64,000 nucleotides of DNA from Kineosporia mesophila (GCF_021129235.1 NZ_JAJOMA010000004.1:1-64000), one strand, 5' to 3'. Numbered from the stretch's first letter, positions 1-9,008 are shown. A program made the numbers and translations. The notes: generated by a model not told the origin, from the letters alone.

Positions 1-2319
1 GGTCCCCGGGGGGGGGGCGCCGGGGGGGGGGAGACGTTGGAGGACGCCGTCCTCACCCGCCGCTGTCGGCAAGACTTCCGTCCGGGTCACGAAGGACACG
101 GTGTCCCCCGGGCGCAACTGACCGAGTTTCCAGCGCTCGGAACGGATCACGGTCACCGGGCAGACGAAACCACCGAGTGACGGGCCGTCCGGGCCGAGCA
201 GGATCGGGGTGTCCCCGGTGAAATCGAGAGCCCCCACCGAATAGGCGTTGTCGTGGATGTTCGAGGGGTGCAGCCCGGCCTCACCGCCGTCCCGGCGCGC
301 CCACTGCGGTTTCGGGCCGATCAGCCGCACACCCGTGCGGGCCGAGTTGAAATGCACCTCGTAACGGGAGCTCAGGATCTGGCGCATGTCGTCACGGGTG
401 AAGAACTCCGGGGCGCCGTGCGGGCCGACCGTGACAATCAGTTTCCAGTGGCTCGTGAAGGGCCCGGGCCGCAGAGGGGTCTGGGCCGGCGCCGTCGAAC
501 GGCCCAGACGCAGCACGTCACCGGGCCGCAGCGCCCGCCCACCGTGACCGCCGAACCCACCCAGGGTGAAGGTCGCGGTCGATCCGAGGTACTGCGGTAC
601 GTCGAAGCCGCCGGCCACGGTCAGGTACGTGCGCAGCCCGGCGCTCGCCTCCCCGACCGAAACCACCGATCCGGCCGCGACGTCCACCACGGTCCAGTGC
701 CCGACCGGCGTGCCGTCCACCGTGACCGGCGCGGGCGCCCCGGTCACGCAGATCCGGGCGGCGTGCGTGAACGTCAGTTCCGGCCCGTTCGCCGTGCATT
801 CGAGACCGGCCGCGTTGTCGTCGTTCCCGAGCAGCCGGTTACCGGCCCGCAGCGACCGGTCGTCCATCGCACCGCTCGGCGGCACGCCGACCGGCCAGAA
901 ACCCTGGCGGCCGTCCGCGTCCTGGATCGTCGTCATCAGGCCCGGCCGGCCCACGGTGACCCGCGGCTCGGGATCGCCCAGATCGTCCAGGGTCCCGGTG
1001 TGGTGCTCCAGGCCGGTGAACTCCGGCAGGCTCGTGACCGTGCGCAGCAGGCCGAGATTCACCTCGACCCCGTCGAACCGGGTCTCCCGCAGGGCCTCCC
1101 CGAGACCCCGCAACGCGGTGTCCCGGTCGGCGCCGCTCACGATCACCTTGGCCAGCAGCGGGTCGTAGTCGGTCGGGATCCGGGTGCCGGTGGCGACCCA
1201 GCCGTCCACCCGCACTCCCGGCCGTTCGGGGAACTCGACCCGGGTCAGCAGACCGGCGTTGGGCCGGAACCCGGCCGCCGGGTCCTCGGCGTAGATCCGC
1301 GCCTCCACGGCGTGGCCGCAGACCGGGACCGACCCTTGCGGAAAGGCCGTCAGCAGGTCCTTCTCACCGGACGCGAGCCGCAGCATCCAGGCGACCAGAT
1401 CCACCCCGGTGACCGCCTCGGTCACCGGGTGCTCCACCTGGAGGCGGGCGTTCACCTCCAGGAACGAGGCCTCACCGCGCTGCGCGTCGTAGACGAACTC
1501 GACCGTGCCGGCCGACCGGTAACCGACCGACGCCAGCAGGTTCCGCGCCGAGGAGTGCAGGCGCTCGCGCAGCTCGTCGGGAAGGCCCGGGGCCGGGGCC
1601 TCTTCCACCACCTTCTGGTGCCGCCGCTGCAACGAGCAGTCGCGGTCACCGAGCGACACCACGGTTCCGGCGCCGTCGCCGAACACCTGGACCTCCACGT
1701 GCCGGGCGCGTTCCACGTACCGCTCGGCGAACACCCCGGTGTCGCCGAAACTGCGCTGCGCGAGACCGGAGACCCGCTCGTACCCGGCCCTCAGCTCCGC
1801 CTCGTCGCGGCACACCGACATCCCGATGCCACCGCCACCACCGGTGGCCTTGAGCATGACCGGGTAACCGACGGCGGCCACCGCGGCCACCGCCTCGTCG
1901 GCCGACGCCAGCAGCCCGGTGCCCGGGAACACCGGCACGCCCGCGGCCACCGCCGCGGCCCGGGCGGTGTGCTTGGCCCCGAGCAGACGCAGCTGCTCCG
2001 GGGTCGGGCCGACCCAGATCAGCCCGGCCGCCTCGACCCGCTCGGCGAACGCCGCGTCCTCGGAGAGGAATCCGTAGCCCGGATGCACCGCCTGCGCTCC
2101 CGTGCGCCGGGCGGCGTCGAGCAGGGCCTCCGGATCGAGGTAGCTGCGCGCCGGCCCGATGAGTACCGCCTCGTCGGCCTGCCGTACGTGCGCCGCGGCT
2201 CGGTCGACCTCGGAGAACACCGCGATGGTGCGCATCCCGAGACTCCGCGCCGAGCGGATGATGCGGCAGGCGATCTCGCCGCGGTTGGCCACCAGCAAGG
2301 CGCCGATCCGTTCCGCCAC
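1..2319 (-). CDS. Urea carboxylase, N-terminal 773 codons (runs off window start)
   Basis: Biotin-dependent ATP-driven carboxylation of urea (or guanidine) to allophanate (or carboxyguanidine) in the cytoplasm. The reverse strand read from GTG 2319 gives a biotin carboxylase start (VANRGEIACRII), an ATP-grasp glycine loop (KATGGGGGIGMS) and EVNARLQVEHPVTE. After about residue 450 comes a KipA/AHS2-type carboxyltransferase domain (GRPGLMTTIQD). This order, biotin carboxylase then AHS2, is that of urea carboxylase and not acetyl- or propionyl-CoA carboxylase. The AHS1 and biotinyl domains would lie outside the window. The gene is divergent from the TetR gene, and a perfect palindrome sits 14 bases upstream of the start. 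The last codons before the edge are proline/arginine-rich because of G runs at 1-31, possibly poor sequence. Urea versus guanidine specificity cannot be told here. Confidence 0.88.
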   Translation of the reverse strand, partial: MAERIGALLVANRGEIACRIIRSARSLGMRTIAVFSEVDRAAAHVRQADEAVLIGPARSYLDPEALLDAARRTGAQAVHPGYGFLSEDAAFAERVEAAGLIWVGPTPEQLRLLGAKHTARAAAVAAGVPVFPGTGLLASADEAVAAVAAVGYPVMLKATGGGGGIGMSVCRDEAELRAGYERVSGLAQRSFGDTGVFAERYVERARHVEVQVFGDGAGTVVSLGDRDCSLQRRHQKVVEEAPAPGLPDELRERLHSSARNLLASVGYRSAGTVEFVYDAQRGEASFLEVNARLQVEHPVTEAVTGVDLVAWMLRLASGEKDLLTAFPQGSVPVCGHAVEARIYAEDPAAGFRPNAGLLTRVEFPERPGVRVDGWVATGTRIPTDYDPLLAKVIVSGADRDTALRGLGEALRETRFDGVEVNLGLLRTVTSLPEFTGLEHHTGTLDDLGDPEPRVTVGRPGLMTTIQDADGRQGFWPVGVPPSGAMDDRSLRAGNRLLGNDDNAAGLECTANGPELTFTHAARICVTGAPAPVTVDGTPVGHWTVVDVAAGSVVSVGEASAGLRTYLTVAGGFDVPQYLGSTATFTLGGFGGHGGRALRPGDVLRLGRSTAPAQTPLRPGPFTSHWKLIVTVGPHGAPEFFTRDDMRQILSSRYEVHFNSARTGVRLIGPKPQWARRDGGEAGLHPSNIHDNAYSVGALDFTGDTPILLGPDGPSLGGFVCPVTVIRSERWKLGQLRPGDTVSFVTRTEVLPTAAGEDGVLQRLPPPGAPPPGT

Positions 2320-2332
2320 TGTCCCCGTCACC

Positions 2333-2358
2333 GACTTTCTGTTGATTGACAGAAAGTC
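2333..2358. promoter_or_regulatory. Perfect 10-6-10 palindrome, likely TetR operator
   Basis: GACTTTCTGT, a 6-base spacer, then ACAGAAAGTC: an exact inverted repeat lying just upstream of the urea carboxylase start and 98 bases from the TetR start. Size and symmetry fit a TetR dimer site. A degenerate copy of identical length lies before the ABC importer at 3166-3191. Binding by the neighbouring regulator is inferred. Confidence 0.7.
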
Positions 2359-2455
2359 AAGACAGGGCCGATTGACGCCACGTTCCGCGCCGGTTAAGTC
2401 GGTGTAACACGGTGCGACAGGAGCAGATCCGGAAGCAGGACCTACACTCCTGGCC

Positions 2456-3109
2456 ATGTCGTCCCTAGGTCGTCCCCGCGCGAAGGGGCCGTCCACGTCC
2501 GGCCTCACCACCGAGCAGGACATCCTGGCCGCCGCCGCCCACCTGTTCTGCCAGGCCGGCTACGGCAGCACCAGCACGCACAAGATCGCCGCCCGGGCGG
2601 GCATCAGCCAGGCCTCGATGTATCACTACTTCCCGGGTAAACAGGCCATTCTGCTGCGCCTGCTGCTGGAGACCGTACGGCCCTCGGTGGAGTACGCCAC
2701 GGCCCTGGCCGAGCGCGACGACCCGGCCGACGTGCGCCTGCGGGCCCTGTGCCTCTACGACACCCGGCTGCTGCTGTCCGGGCGCGACAACCTCGGATCG
2801 CTCTACCTGACCCCCGGGCTCGACCAGGACGACTTCAGCGAGTTCCGGCTCGAGCGCGAACGGCTCTACGAGGTCTACCGCGAGCTGGTCGCGGGCGTGC
2901 TCGGGACCGACCCGGAAACTGCCCGGCCGGCCGCGATGCTGGTCATCGGACTGATCGAGTCGGTGATCCTGCGGCGCCGCACCGAGGGTGAGATGAACGC
3001 GGACGAGGTGGCCCCGGCGATCGCCGACGCCGCGCTGCGCATCCTGCGCGTACCCGAGCGCCGACTGCTCTCTGTGGCCCGAGTCACACCCGAAGCCGGT
3101 CTGGTTTAA
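2456..3109 (+). CDS. TetR-family transcriptional regulator
   Basis: 217-residue regulator. After a short basic tail, residues about 20-70 form the TetR helix-turn-helix (ILAAAAHLFCQAGYGSTS, then IAARAGISQASMYHYFPGK), followed by a helical ligand-binding domain. It is divergent from the urea carboxylase gene and lies just before the ABC importer genes. The 26-bp palindrome at 2333-2358 and its copy at 3166-3191 are the natural operators, so it probably represses, or senses a substrate for, both sides of the locus. The effector is unknown; urea, guanidine or the imported compound are possible. The ATG was chosen because it gives the normal TetR length; the spacing after the TACACT hexamer at 2443-2448 would allow a very short leader. 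Confidence 0.9.
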   Translation: MSSLGRPRAKGPSTSGLTTEQDILAAAAHLFCQAGYGSTSTHKIAARAGISQASMYHYFPGKQAILLRLLLETVRPSVEYATALAERDDPADVRLRALCLYDTRLLLSGRDNLGSLYLTPGLDQDDFSEFRLERERLYEVYRELVAGVLGTDPETARPAAMLVIGLIESVILRRRTEGEMNADEVAPAIADAALRILRVPERRLLSVARVTPEAGLV

Positions 3110-3165
3110 CCGAACTCATTGGGCCGCGTATCACTCCGGAAACACTGGGCGGGCTGAATAGGGCC

Positions 3166-3191
3166 GACTTCCTATCAGTTGATCGAAAGTG
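3166..3191. promoter_or_regulatory. Degenerate second copy of the TetR-type operator
   Basis: Aligned without gaps to the perfect palindrome at 2333-2358, this 26-base stretch keeps the outer GACTT and AAAGT and the spacing. It lies 24 bases upstream of the binding-protein ATG at 3215. Shared control of the importer and the carboxylase is inferred from this match. Confidence 0.45.
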
Positions 3192-3214
3192 CCACCGGCC
3201 GAGCGAGGAGCCCC

Positions 3215-4810
3215 ATGAGCCGCCGAATGTCACCTCACCGCAGGCCCCTCCGCCGGAACCTCGGGATCTCGGCCGGACTGGCCACCGTCGCCCTGGCCCT
3301 CGCCGCCTGCTCGGGTGGCGGCTCGGGATCGGCCGGGGCCCGGCCGAAGGACGCGCTGCGCCTGGCCATCTCCTCCGAGATGCCCACGCTCGACCCGCAG
3401 ACCGTGTACCAGTACGAGGGCAACCAGGTTCTCACGGCCGTCTACGAGGGGCTGCTCAGCTACAGCTCCGACTCGACCGACGAAATCGTGCCGATGCTGG
3501 CGAAGTCGTACAAGCTCTCCGACGACGGGCTCACCTACACCTTCGCCCTGCGCGACGACGTCACCTTCGCCGGTGGCCGGGCCATGACCTCCGCCGACGT
3601 GAAGGCGAGCTTCGAGCGCCTGGCCGCCGCCGGTGTGGAGTCCCAGATGGCGTACATGGTGGCCGGTGTCGCCAAGTACCAGACGCCCGACGAGCACACC
3701 TTCGTGGTGAGGCTGAAGGCGCCCAGCAGCTCCTTCCTCTCGCTGGTCGCCAGCCCGTTCGGGCCGAAGGTGATCGACTCGACGGTGCTGGAGGAGAACA
3801 AGGCCGACAACGCCCTGGAGTACCTCAAGACGCACACCGCCGGTACCGGGCCCTACCAGCTCGGCTCGATGACCGCGGGCCAGGAGTACGACCTCACCCG
3901 GCGCGACGACTACTGGGGTGAAGAGCCCTCTTTCGCGACGGTCACGGTGAAGGTCATCAGTGACGTGGCGACCCAGCTGCTCCAGCTGGAGGGCGGCGAC
4001 CTGGACATCGTCACCGGGCAGCCGGTGGCCACGCTGCAGCAGTTCGCCAAGGACGGCGACTACCAGGTGCAGCAGTTCCCGACCCTGCAGAAGGCCAACC
4101 TGCACGTCAAGACCAGCGGCACCCTGTCGGACATGAAACTGCGCGAGGCGCTGCGCGACTCGATCGACCGCAAGACCCTGGTCAGTCAGGTCTGGGGGGA
4201 CTACGCCAAGGTCTCCGGGCAGATGTACCCGGCCGGGATGGTGGCCGACGGCACGGCGACCGACACCTGGCAGACCGCGACCGGCAACCTCGCGACGCTG
4301 GCCCAGGGCAAGACCATCACCCTCGGGTACATCGCCGGGCGCACCGCCGACCAGCAGGCCTCCGAGGCGCTGCAGGCGCAGTGGACCGACGCCGGGGCCA
4401 CCGTCGAGCTGGTCGCCGTGCAGGGCAACGACATCTACGGTCTGTCGGGCAGTCTCGACACCGCGCCGGACCTGCTCTTCGAGACCGCCTACCCGGACTC
4501 GGCCCACCCCGACACCTGGGCCCGGCTGTTCTGGTACTCCGACCTGACCAAGGGCAACGGCGCGCTGAACTACCTGGCCGGCGGAACTCCCGCCGCCGAC
4601 CGGTACATCGACCGGGGCGCCGCGGCCACGGACGAGACGGTCGCCGAGAAGGCCTACGGGGCGGCCGGGGACGCGATCCACAACGACATCTCGTACATCA
4701 CGCTGGCCGACATCGACGACGCGTTCATCATGAGCAAGGACCTCACCGGTGCGGGTCACTGGCTCCCGCTCTCGGTCACCCTCGACCTGCGCACCCTGAA
4801 GCGGAGCTGA
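3215..4810 (+). CDS. ABC importer substrate-binding lipoprotein, SBP_bac_5 family
   Basis: 531-residue extracytoplasmic binding protein of the peptide/nickel/opine class (SBP_bac_5). It begins with a basic signal sequence and a lipobox (LALAAC, Cys32), so it should be a lipid-anchored receptor outside the membrane. Family landmarks include the early segment MPTLDPQTVYQYEG and a GTGPY motif. The ATG at 3215 follows GAGGAG at 5 bases; an upstream in-frame ATG at 3179 would bury the signal sequence. First gene of an operon with two permeases, a fused ATPase and a hydrolase, downstream of a TetR gene. Family membership alone does not fix the substrate. The linked urea carboxylase suggests a nitrogen compound rather than ordinary peptides, which is inference. 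Confidence 0.88.
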   Translation: MSRRMSPHRRPLRRNLGISAGLATVALALAACSGGGSGSAGARPKDALRLAISSEMPTLDPQTVYQYEGNQVLTAVYEGLLSYSSDSTDEIVPMLAKSYKLSDDGLTYTFALRDDVTFAGGRAMTSADVKASFERLAAAGVESQMAYMVAGVAKYQTPDEHTFVVRLKAPSSSFLSLVASPFGPKVIDSTVLEENKADNALEYLKTHTAGTGPYQLGSMTAGQEYDLTRRDDYWGEEPSFATVTVKVISDVATQLLQLEGGDLDIVTGQPVATLQQFAKDGDYQVQQFPTLQKANLHVKTSGTLSDMKLREALRDSIDRKTLVSQVWGDYAKVSGQMYPAGMVADGTATDTWQTATGNLATLAQGKTITLGYIAGRTADQQASEALQAQWTDAGATVELVAVQGNDIYGLSGSLDTAPDLLFETAYPDSAHPDTWARLFWYSDLTKGNGALNYLAGGTPAADRYIDRGAAATDETVAEKAYGAAGDAIHNDISYITLADIDDAFIMSKDLTGAGHWLPLSVTLDLRTLKRS

Positions 4811-4817
4811 GAACACC

Positions 4818-5669
4818 ATGACGGTGGCGACCGCGACGCCGGGACGGCGGTGGTTCCGGCTCGCGGGGCCGCGACGGGGCGGAGCCGGGCAGCTGGAACT
4901 CTGGTGCCTCTACCTGATCGTCGCGCTCACGGTGATCCTGCCGTTCGCCCACTGGCTCGTGCCCTCTGGTGAAACTGAGATCGTGGGGACGCCTTTCACG
5001 GCTCCGGGGGCCCAGCACTGGCTGGGCACGGACGAACAGGGTCGCGACGTTCTCTCCCGGGTGATCCTGGGTCTGGCGTCGTCCTGGTGGGGCGTGCTCG
5101 GGATCATCGTGTGCAGTCTGCTCATCGGGACGATCATCGGGACGATCGCCGGCACGCTCGGCGGCTGGGTGGACGCGGTGCTGATGCGGCTCACCGACGC
5201 CGTTCTCGCGCTGCCCGGGCCGCTGGTCTCGCTGCTCGTGGTGGCGGCGCTCGGCCCGGGCCTGCGCAACGTGCTGCTGGCCGTCACGGCCACCTGGTGG
5301 CCCTGGTACGCCCGGATCGTCCGGAGCGAGGTGCGGGCGGTGCGGGTACTCCCCCACGTGGACGCGGCCCGCTCGGCGGGCATGTCCCCGCTGCGGGTCG
5401 CCCTGCGCCACGTACTGCCGGGTGTGCTGCGCCCGATCGTGGTCGTGGCCTCCCTCGACGTCGGATCGGTGCTGTTGCTGCTGGCCTCCCTCTCGTTCAT
5501 CGGTCTCGGCGCCCCCGCGCCGGCCGCGGAGATCGGGAGCATGTCGGCGGCCGGCTTCACCTATCTGTTCAGTGCGCCCTGGGTCGCCCTGGCACCGGCA
5601 GCGGTGCTCTTCACGGTGACCATGGCCGCCAACTTCGCCGGTGACGGTGTACAGGAGCGGATCGGATGA
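4818..5669 (+). CDS. ABC importer permease, DppC-like
   Basis: 283-residue inner-membrane permease of the dipeptide/oligopeptide class. After the first membrane helix it has the DppC/OppC signature LGTDEQGRDVLSRV, then several hydrophobic helices. The cytoplasmic EAA loop that contacts the ATPase is seen as DAARSAGMSPLRVALRHVLPG. It starts 7 bases after the binding-protein stop and overlaps the next permease by 4 bases, so the genes are cotranscribed. The DppC-type gene preceding the DppB-type gene is the reverse of the usual dpp order. Confidence 0.87.
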   Translation: MTVATATPGRRWFRLAGPRRGGAGQLELWCLYLIVALTVILPFAHWLVPSGETEIVGTPFTAPGAQHWLGTDEQGRDVLSRVILGLASSWWGVLGIIVCSLLIGTIIGTIAGTLGGWVDAVLMRLTDAVLALPGPLVSLLVVAALGPGLRNVLLAVTATWWPWYARIVRSEVRAVRVLPHVDAARSAGMSPLRVALRHVLPGVLRPIVVVASLDVGSVLLLLASLSFIGLGAPAPAAEIGSMSAAGFTYLFSAPWVALAPAAVLFTVTMAANFAGDGVQERIG

Positions 5670-6667
5670 CGGGCTTCGCGCGGCAGTTCGGTATTCGCCT
5701 GGCCTCGATGGCCGGGGTGCTGCCGGTGCTGACCTTCGTGGTCGAGGAGATCCAGCGGCAGTTGCCCTCCGACCCGGCCCGGGTGCTGGCCGGGCGTACG
5801 GCCTCGCCGCAGGCCCTGGCCGCGGCGCGTGAGCGGCTGGGTCTGGACGAGCCGCTGATCACCCACTACGTGGGCTATCTCGGCCGGCTGCTCAGCGGCG
5901 ACCTCGGCACCTCGGTCTCCACCCGGCGGCCGGTGGCCGACGACATCGCCACCTACCTGCCCGCCACGCTGGAACTGGTCCTGGTCGCGGCGCTGCTGGC
6001 CCTGGTCGGCGGGCTGCTGCTCGGCGTGGTCGGGGCCCGGGACGGCCTGACCGGCGGCCTGGTGCGGGTGGTCTCGGTCGCCGGGGCCTCCGCCGCCTCG
6101 TTCCTGCTGGCGATCGTGCTGCTGCTCGTGTTCTACCGCGACCTGGGCTGGTTCCCGGCCGGTGGCCGGGGTGACACGGCCGACGGCCCGACCGGCATGA
6201 CCCTGCTGGACTCGCTCCTGCACGGCGACCCGGGCGGATTTCTCGATGCGGTCCGGCATGTCGTCCTTCCCGCCGTGGTGCTGGCCCTCGGGCCGGCGGT
6301 GGCGATCGGACGGGTGCTCCGGGCCTCGCTGCGGGAGGTGATGGCGGCCGACTTCGTCCGCTCGGCCCGGGCCAAGGGCGCCGGCTGGTGGCTGACGGTG
6401 TGGCGGCACGGACTGCGCAACGCCGCCGGGCCCGCCCTGTCGATGGCCGGGCTCCAGGTGAGCATCATGTTCGGCGGTTCGGTGGTGGTCGAGAGCCTTT
6501 TCTCCTGGCCGGGTCTGGGCCGCTACCTCTCCACCGCGATCGCCGCCTCCGACCTGGCCGCGATCACCGGGGTGGTGCTGGTGCTCGGGGTGGCCTACGT
6601 GCTGCTCAACTTCCTCGTGGACACCCTGCAACTTCTGATCGACCCGCGACTGAGGGAGTCGGAGTGA
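5666..6667 (+). CDS. ABC importer permease, DppB-like
   Basis: 333-residue permease of the dipeptide class. The N-terminal part carries the usual DppB periplasmic segment (ARERLGLDEPLITHYVGYLG), followed by transmembrane helices and an EAA loop near FVRSARAKGAGWWLTVWRHG. The C-terminal VVVESLFSWPGLGR block is typical of DppB/OppB. The start codon overlaps the preceding stop (ATGA), and its own stop overlaps the GTG of the ATPase gene. It should pair with the DppC-like permease to form the translocation pore. Confidence 0.88.
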   Translation: MTGFARQFGIRLASMAGVLPVLTFVVEEIQRQLPSDPARVLAGRTASPQALAAARERLGLDEPLITHYVGYLGRLLSGDLGTSVSTRRPVADDIATYLPATLELVLVAALLALVGGLLLGVVGARDGLTGGLVRVVSVAGASAASFLLAIVLLLVFYRDLGWFPAGGRGDTADGPTGMTLLDSLLHGDPGGFLDAVRHVVLPAVVLALGPAVAIGRVLRASLREVMAADFVRSARAKGAGWWLTVWRHGLRNAAGPALSMAGLQVSIMFGGSVVVESLFSWPGLGRYLSTAIAASDLAAITGVVLVLGVAYVLLNFLVDTLQLLIDPRLRESE

Positions 6668-8199
6668 GCAACATCGTGGCCCGGATCAGCGGTCTGACCG
6701 TCGGTTTCGGGGACAAGCGGGCCGTGGACGGCGTGGACCTTCAGATCCGGGCCGGTGAGATCGTCGCGCTGGTCGGCGAGTCCGGCTCGGGCAAGACCGT
6801 GCTGGGCAGTTGCCTGCTCGGCATCCCACCCGCGCACGCGCAGATCGGCGGCACCATCGACATCGATGGCGTCGACATGCTGCACGGCCCGGAGAAGGCG
6901 CGCCACCACGTGCGGCGGCACCGGCTCGGCGCGGTCTTCCAGGATCCGCTGACCTCGCTCGACCCGACCATGAAGGCGGGGGCGCAGGTCTGCGAACGCG
7001 GCGCCTCGGACGAGCGCGGTGTGGCGGTGATGGCGGAGTGCGGGGTTCCCGAGCCGGAGGCCCGTTTTCACTACTGGCCGCACCAGCTATCCGGCGGCCT
7101 GCGGCAGCGGGTCAGCATCGCCGGGGCGATCGCGACCGACCCCGAGGAGGCGCCCGCGCTGATCGTCGCGGACGAGCCGACCACGGCGCTCGACGTGAGC
7201 GTGCAGGCCACGGTGGTCGCCCTGTTCGCCCGGCTGCGCGAACAGCACGGCTGCTCGGTGCTGCTCATCACCCACGACCTCGGGGTGGCCGCGCAGATCG
7301 CCGACCGCATCGTGGTGATGTCGGCCGGCCGGATCCGCGAGCAGGGCCCGGCGCGGAAAGTGCTGCGTTCGCCGGAGCACCCGTACACCCGGCAGCTGCT
7401 GGCATCGCGCCTGGACATCGCCGGTCCGTTCGGTGCGGCGGAAACCTCGTTCGCCACAGCGAACCCGGTGCTGCGGCTGCGGAACATCACCAAGGACTTC
7501 CCCGTCCCGCACCACCGCCGGGAGAGTCGTCGCGTGCTGCACGGGGTTTCCCTGGACCTGGCCGAGGGCGAGTCGGTGGCGCTCGTGGGTGAGAGCGGCA
7601 GCGGTAAGTCGACCCTGCTGCGGATCGCGGCCGGCCTCGAGCCGGCAACGGGGGGCACGATCGGGAGTGAAGCGGACGCGCGTCCACAATTGATCTTTCA
7701 GGACGCACGCGCCTCGCTGACCCCGTGGATGCCGGTAGGCGCCCAGATCGCGGAGCGACTGGCGCTGGCCGGGGTGGCGAGATCGGACCGGCCGGGGCGG
7801 GTTGCCGAACTGCTGGAGCAGGTCGGCCTGGACCCCGCGGTGGCGCGCTCAAGACCGCGGCAGATGTCGGGCGGGCAGTGCCAGCGCGCGGCGATCGCCC
7901 GGGCCCTGGCCTCCTCGCCCCGGGTGCTGCTGTGCGACGAGCCGGTCAGCGCGCTCGATGCCACACTGGCCACCCAGGTGGTCGAACTGCTCGACAACCT
8001 GCGCCGGACGACCGGGGTGGCGCTGCTGCTCGTGACGCACGACCTGGCCGTGGCCAAGCGCATCGCCGGGCGCATCGCGGTGATGACCGAAGGCCGGATC
8101 GTCGAGGAGGGTGAGGTGCGCAGGGTGTTCGAGGCACCGGAGCACGCGTACACCAAGAGTCTGCTGGCGGCTTCGCCCAGTCTGGCGGCCGTTTCGTGA
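6664..8199 (+). CDS. Fused double ATPase of the peptide-type ABC importer (DppD-DppF fusion)
   Basis: 511-residue protein with two complete ABC domains that are usually separate DppD and DppF subunits. The first domain has Walker A GESGSGKTVLG near residue 40, signature LSGGLRQR and Walker B ALIVADEPTTALD. The second has GESGSGKSTLL near residue 310, MSGGQCQR and VLLCDEPVSALD. Each is followed by the oligopeptide-type motif EHPYTRQLL or EHAYTKSLL. The GTG at 6664 overlaps the permease stop; an upstream ATG in the same frame at 6388 lies inside the permease gene and is rejected. One chain would supply both nucleotide-binding sites of the importer. Confidence 0.9.
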   Translation: MSNIVARISGLTVGFGDKRAVDGVDLQIRAGEIVALVGESGSGKTVLGSCLLGIPPAHAQIGGTIDIDGVDMLHGPEKARHHVRRHRLGAVFQDPLTSLDPTMKAGAQVCERGASDERGVAVMAECGVPEPEARFHYWPHQLSGGLRQRVSIAGAIATDPEEAPALIVADEPTTALDVSVQATVVALFARLREQHGCSVLLITHDLGVAAQIADRIVVMSAGRIREQGPARKVLRSPEHPYTRQLLASRLDIAGPFGAAETSFATANPVLRLRNITKDFPVPHHRRESRRVLHGVSLDLAEGESVALVGESGSGKSTLLRIAAGLEPATGGTIGSEADARPQLIFQDARASLTPWMPVGAQIAERLALAGVARSDRPGRVAELLEQVGLDPAVARSRPRQMSGGQCQRAAIARALASSPRVLLCDEPVSALDATLATQVVELLDNLRRTTGVALLLVTHDLAVAKRIAGRIAVMTEGRIVEEGEVRRVFEAPEHAYTKSLLAASPSLAAVS

Positions 8200-9008
8200 G
8201 CGTGCGCGAGTGGGACGCCGCCCTCGGCCTGGAGGGTCGTCCGCTGCGGATGCACCCGATGATCGTGGGCTACGAGCCGATCCGGGAGCCGATCTCGGTG
8301 CCCGGCGGCGATCCGGCCCGGTTCCTGCTGGAACCGGTGACCGTGGCCGCCGTGGTGTACGCGAACGGCTGGCTGATGTTCGACAGCGGCTTCAACGTCG
8401 ACGTGGTGCGCGATCCGGCCGCCCGGGCGGAGTATCTCAACTTCGAGAGCTACACCGCCCTGCTGCCTCCCGGCGATCCGCTGGCCGATCAGGTCGCGGC
8501 ACTCGGGCTGTCGTGGGACCGGCTCAAGGGGTGCGGCATCTCGCACGTGCATCTGGATCACACCGGGGGCCTGCGCCTGGTCGACGCCCCGGTGCTGATC
8601 CAGCGGGCCGAGTACGAGTTCGCGCGGCGCATCCCGGAACTCGACGACAACTACGTCACGGTGCCGGGCGACTTCCTGCGCGCGGACCTGGACATCGTGC
8701 TGCTGGACGGCGACACCGAACTGGCCGAAGGCGTCACCGCCCTCGACACCCGCGGCCACACCCCGGGTCATCAGTCGTTCCGGGTCGAGCTGCCCACCCG
8801 CACGGTAGTTCTGGCGTGCGACGCGGCGGACCTGCGGCAGAACGTCGTCGAGGCTCTGCCCTGCGGCACCACCATGCGGCCGCAGGACGAACCCCACGCC
8901 CTGACCTCGATCCGGCGGCTCCACGCCCTGGACCAGGAGGACGGGGTCGAGGTCTGGCCGGGTCACGACCCGGACTGGGCACCGTGGCGAGAGACCACGA
9001 TCACCTGA
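8196..9008 (+). CDS. Metallo-beta-lactamase-fold hydrolase (lactonase-like)
   Basis: 270-residue cytoplasmic hydrolase with the zinc motif SHVHLDHTGG (HxHxDH) near residue 113. Later metal ligands appear in GHTPGHQ and in LACDAAD, and a final histidine in WPGHD. The domain layout resembles N-acyl homoserine lactonases and related ring-opening enzymes. GTG 8196 overlaps the stop of the ATPase gene, so it is the last gene of the importer operon and probably acts on the imported compound. With a urea carboxylase next door, a lactam, hydantoin-like or acyl-urea substrate is conceivable but speculative. Quorum-signal hydrolysis is the family alternative. Confidence 0.82.
   Translation: MSVREWDAALGLEGRPLRMHPMIVGYEPIREPISVPGGDPARFLLEPVTVAAVVYANGWLMFDSGFNVDVVRDPAARAEYLNFESYTALLPPGDPLADQVAALGLSWDRLKGCGISHVHLDHTGGLRLVDAPVLIQRAEYEFARRIPELDDNYVTVPGDFLRADLDIVLLDGDTELAEGVTALDTRGHTPGHQSFRVELPTRTVVLACDAADLRQNVVEALPCGTTMRPQDEPHALTSIRRLHALDQEDGVEVWPGHDPDWAPWRETTIT

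Noticed and set aside
253-2349. Plus-strand open frame of 698 codons
   Set aside because: It lacks any protein family and is rich in Arg/Pro/His; the opposite strand encodes a recognisable urea carboxylase.
3230-4819. Minus-strand open frame opposite the binding protein
   Set aside because: Composition of a shadow frame (Arg/Gly/Val rich); the plus strand has a lipoprotein signal and SBP family motifs.
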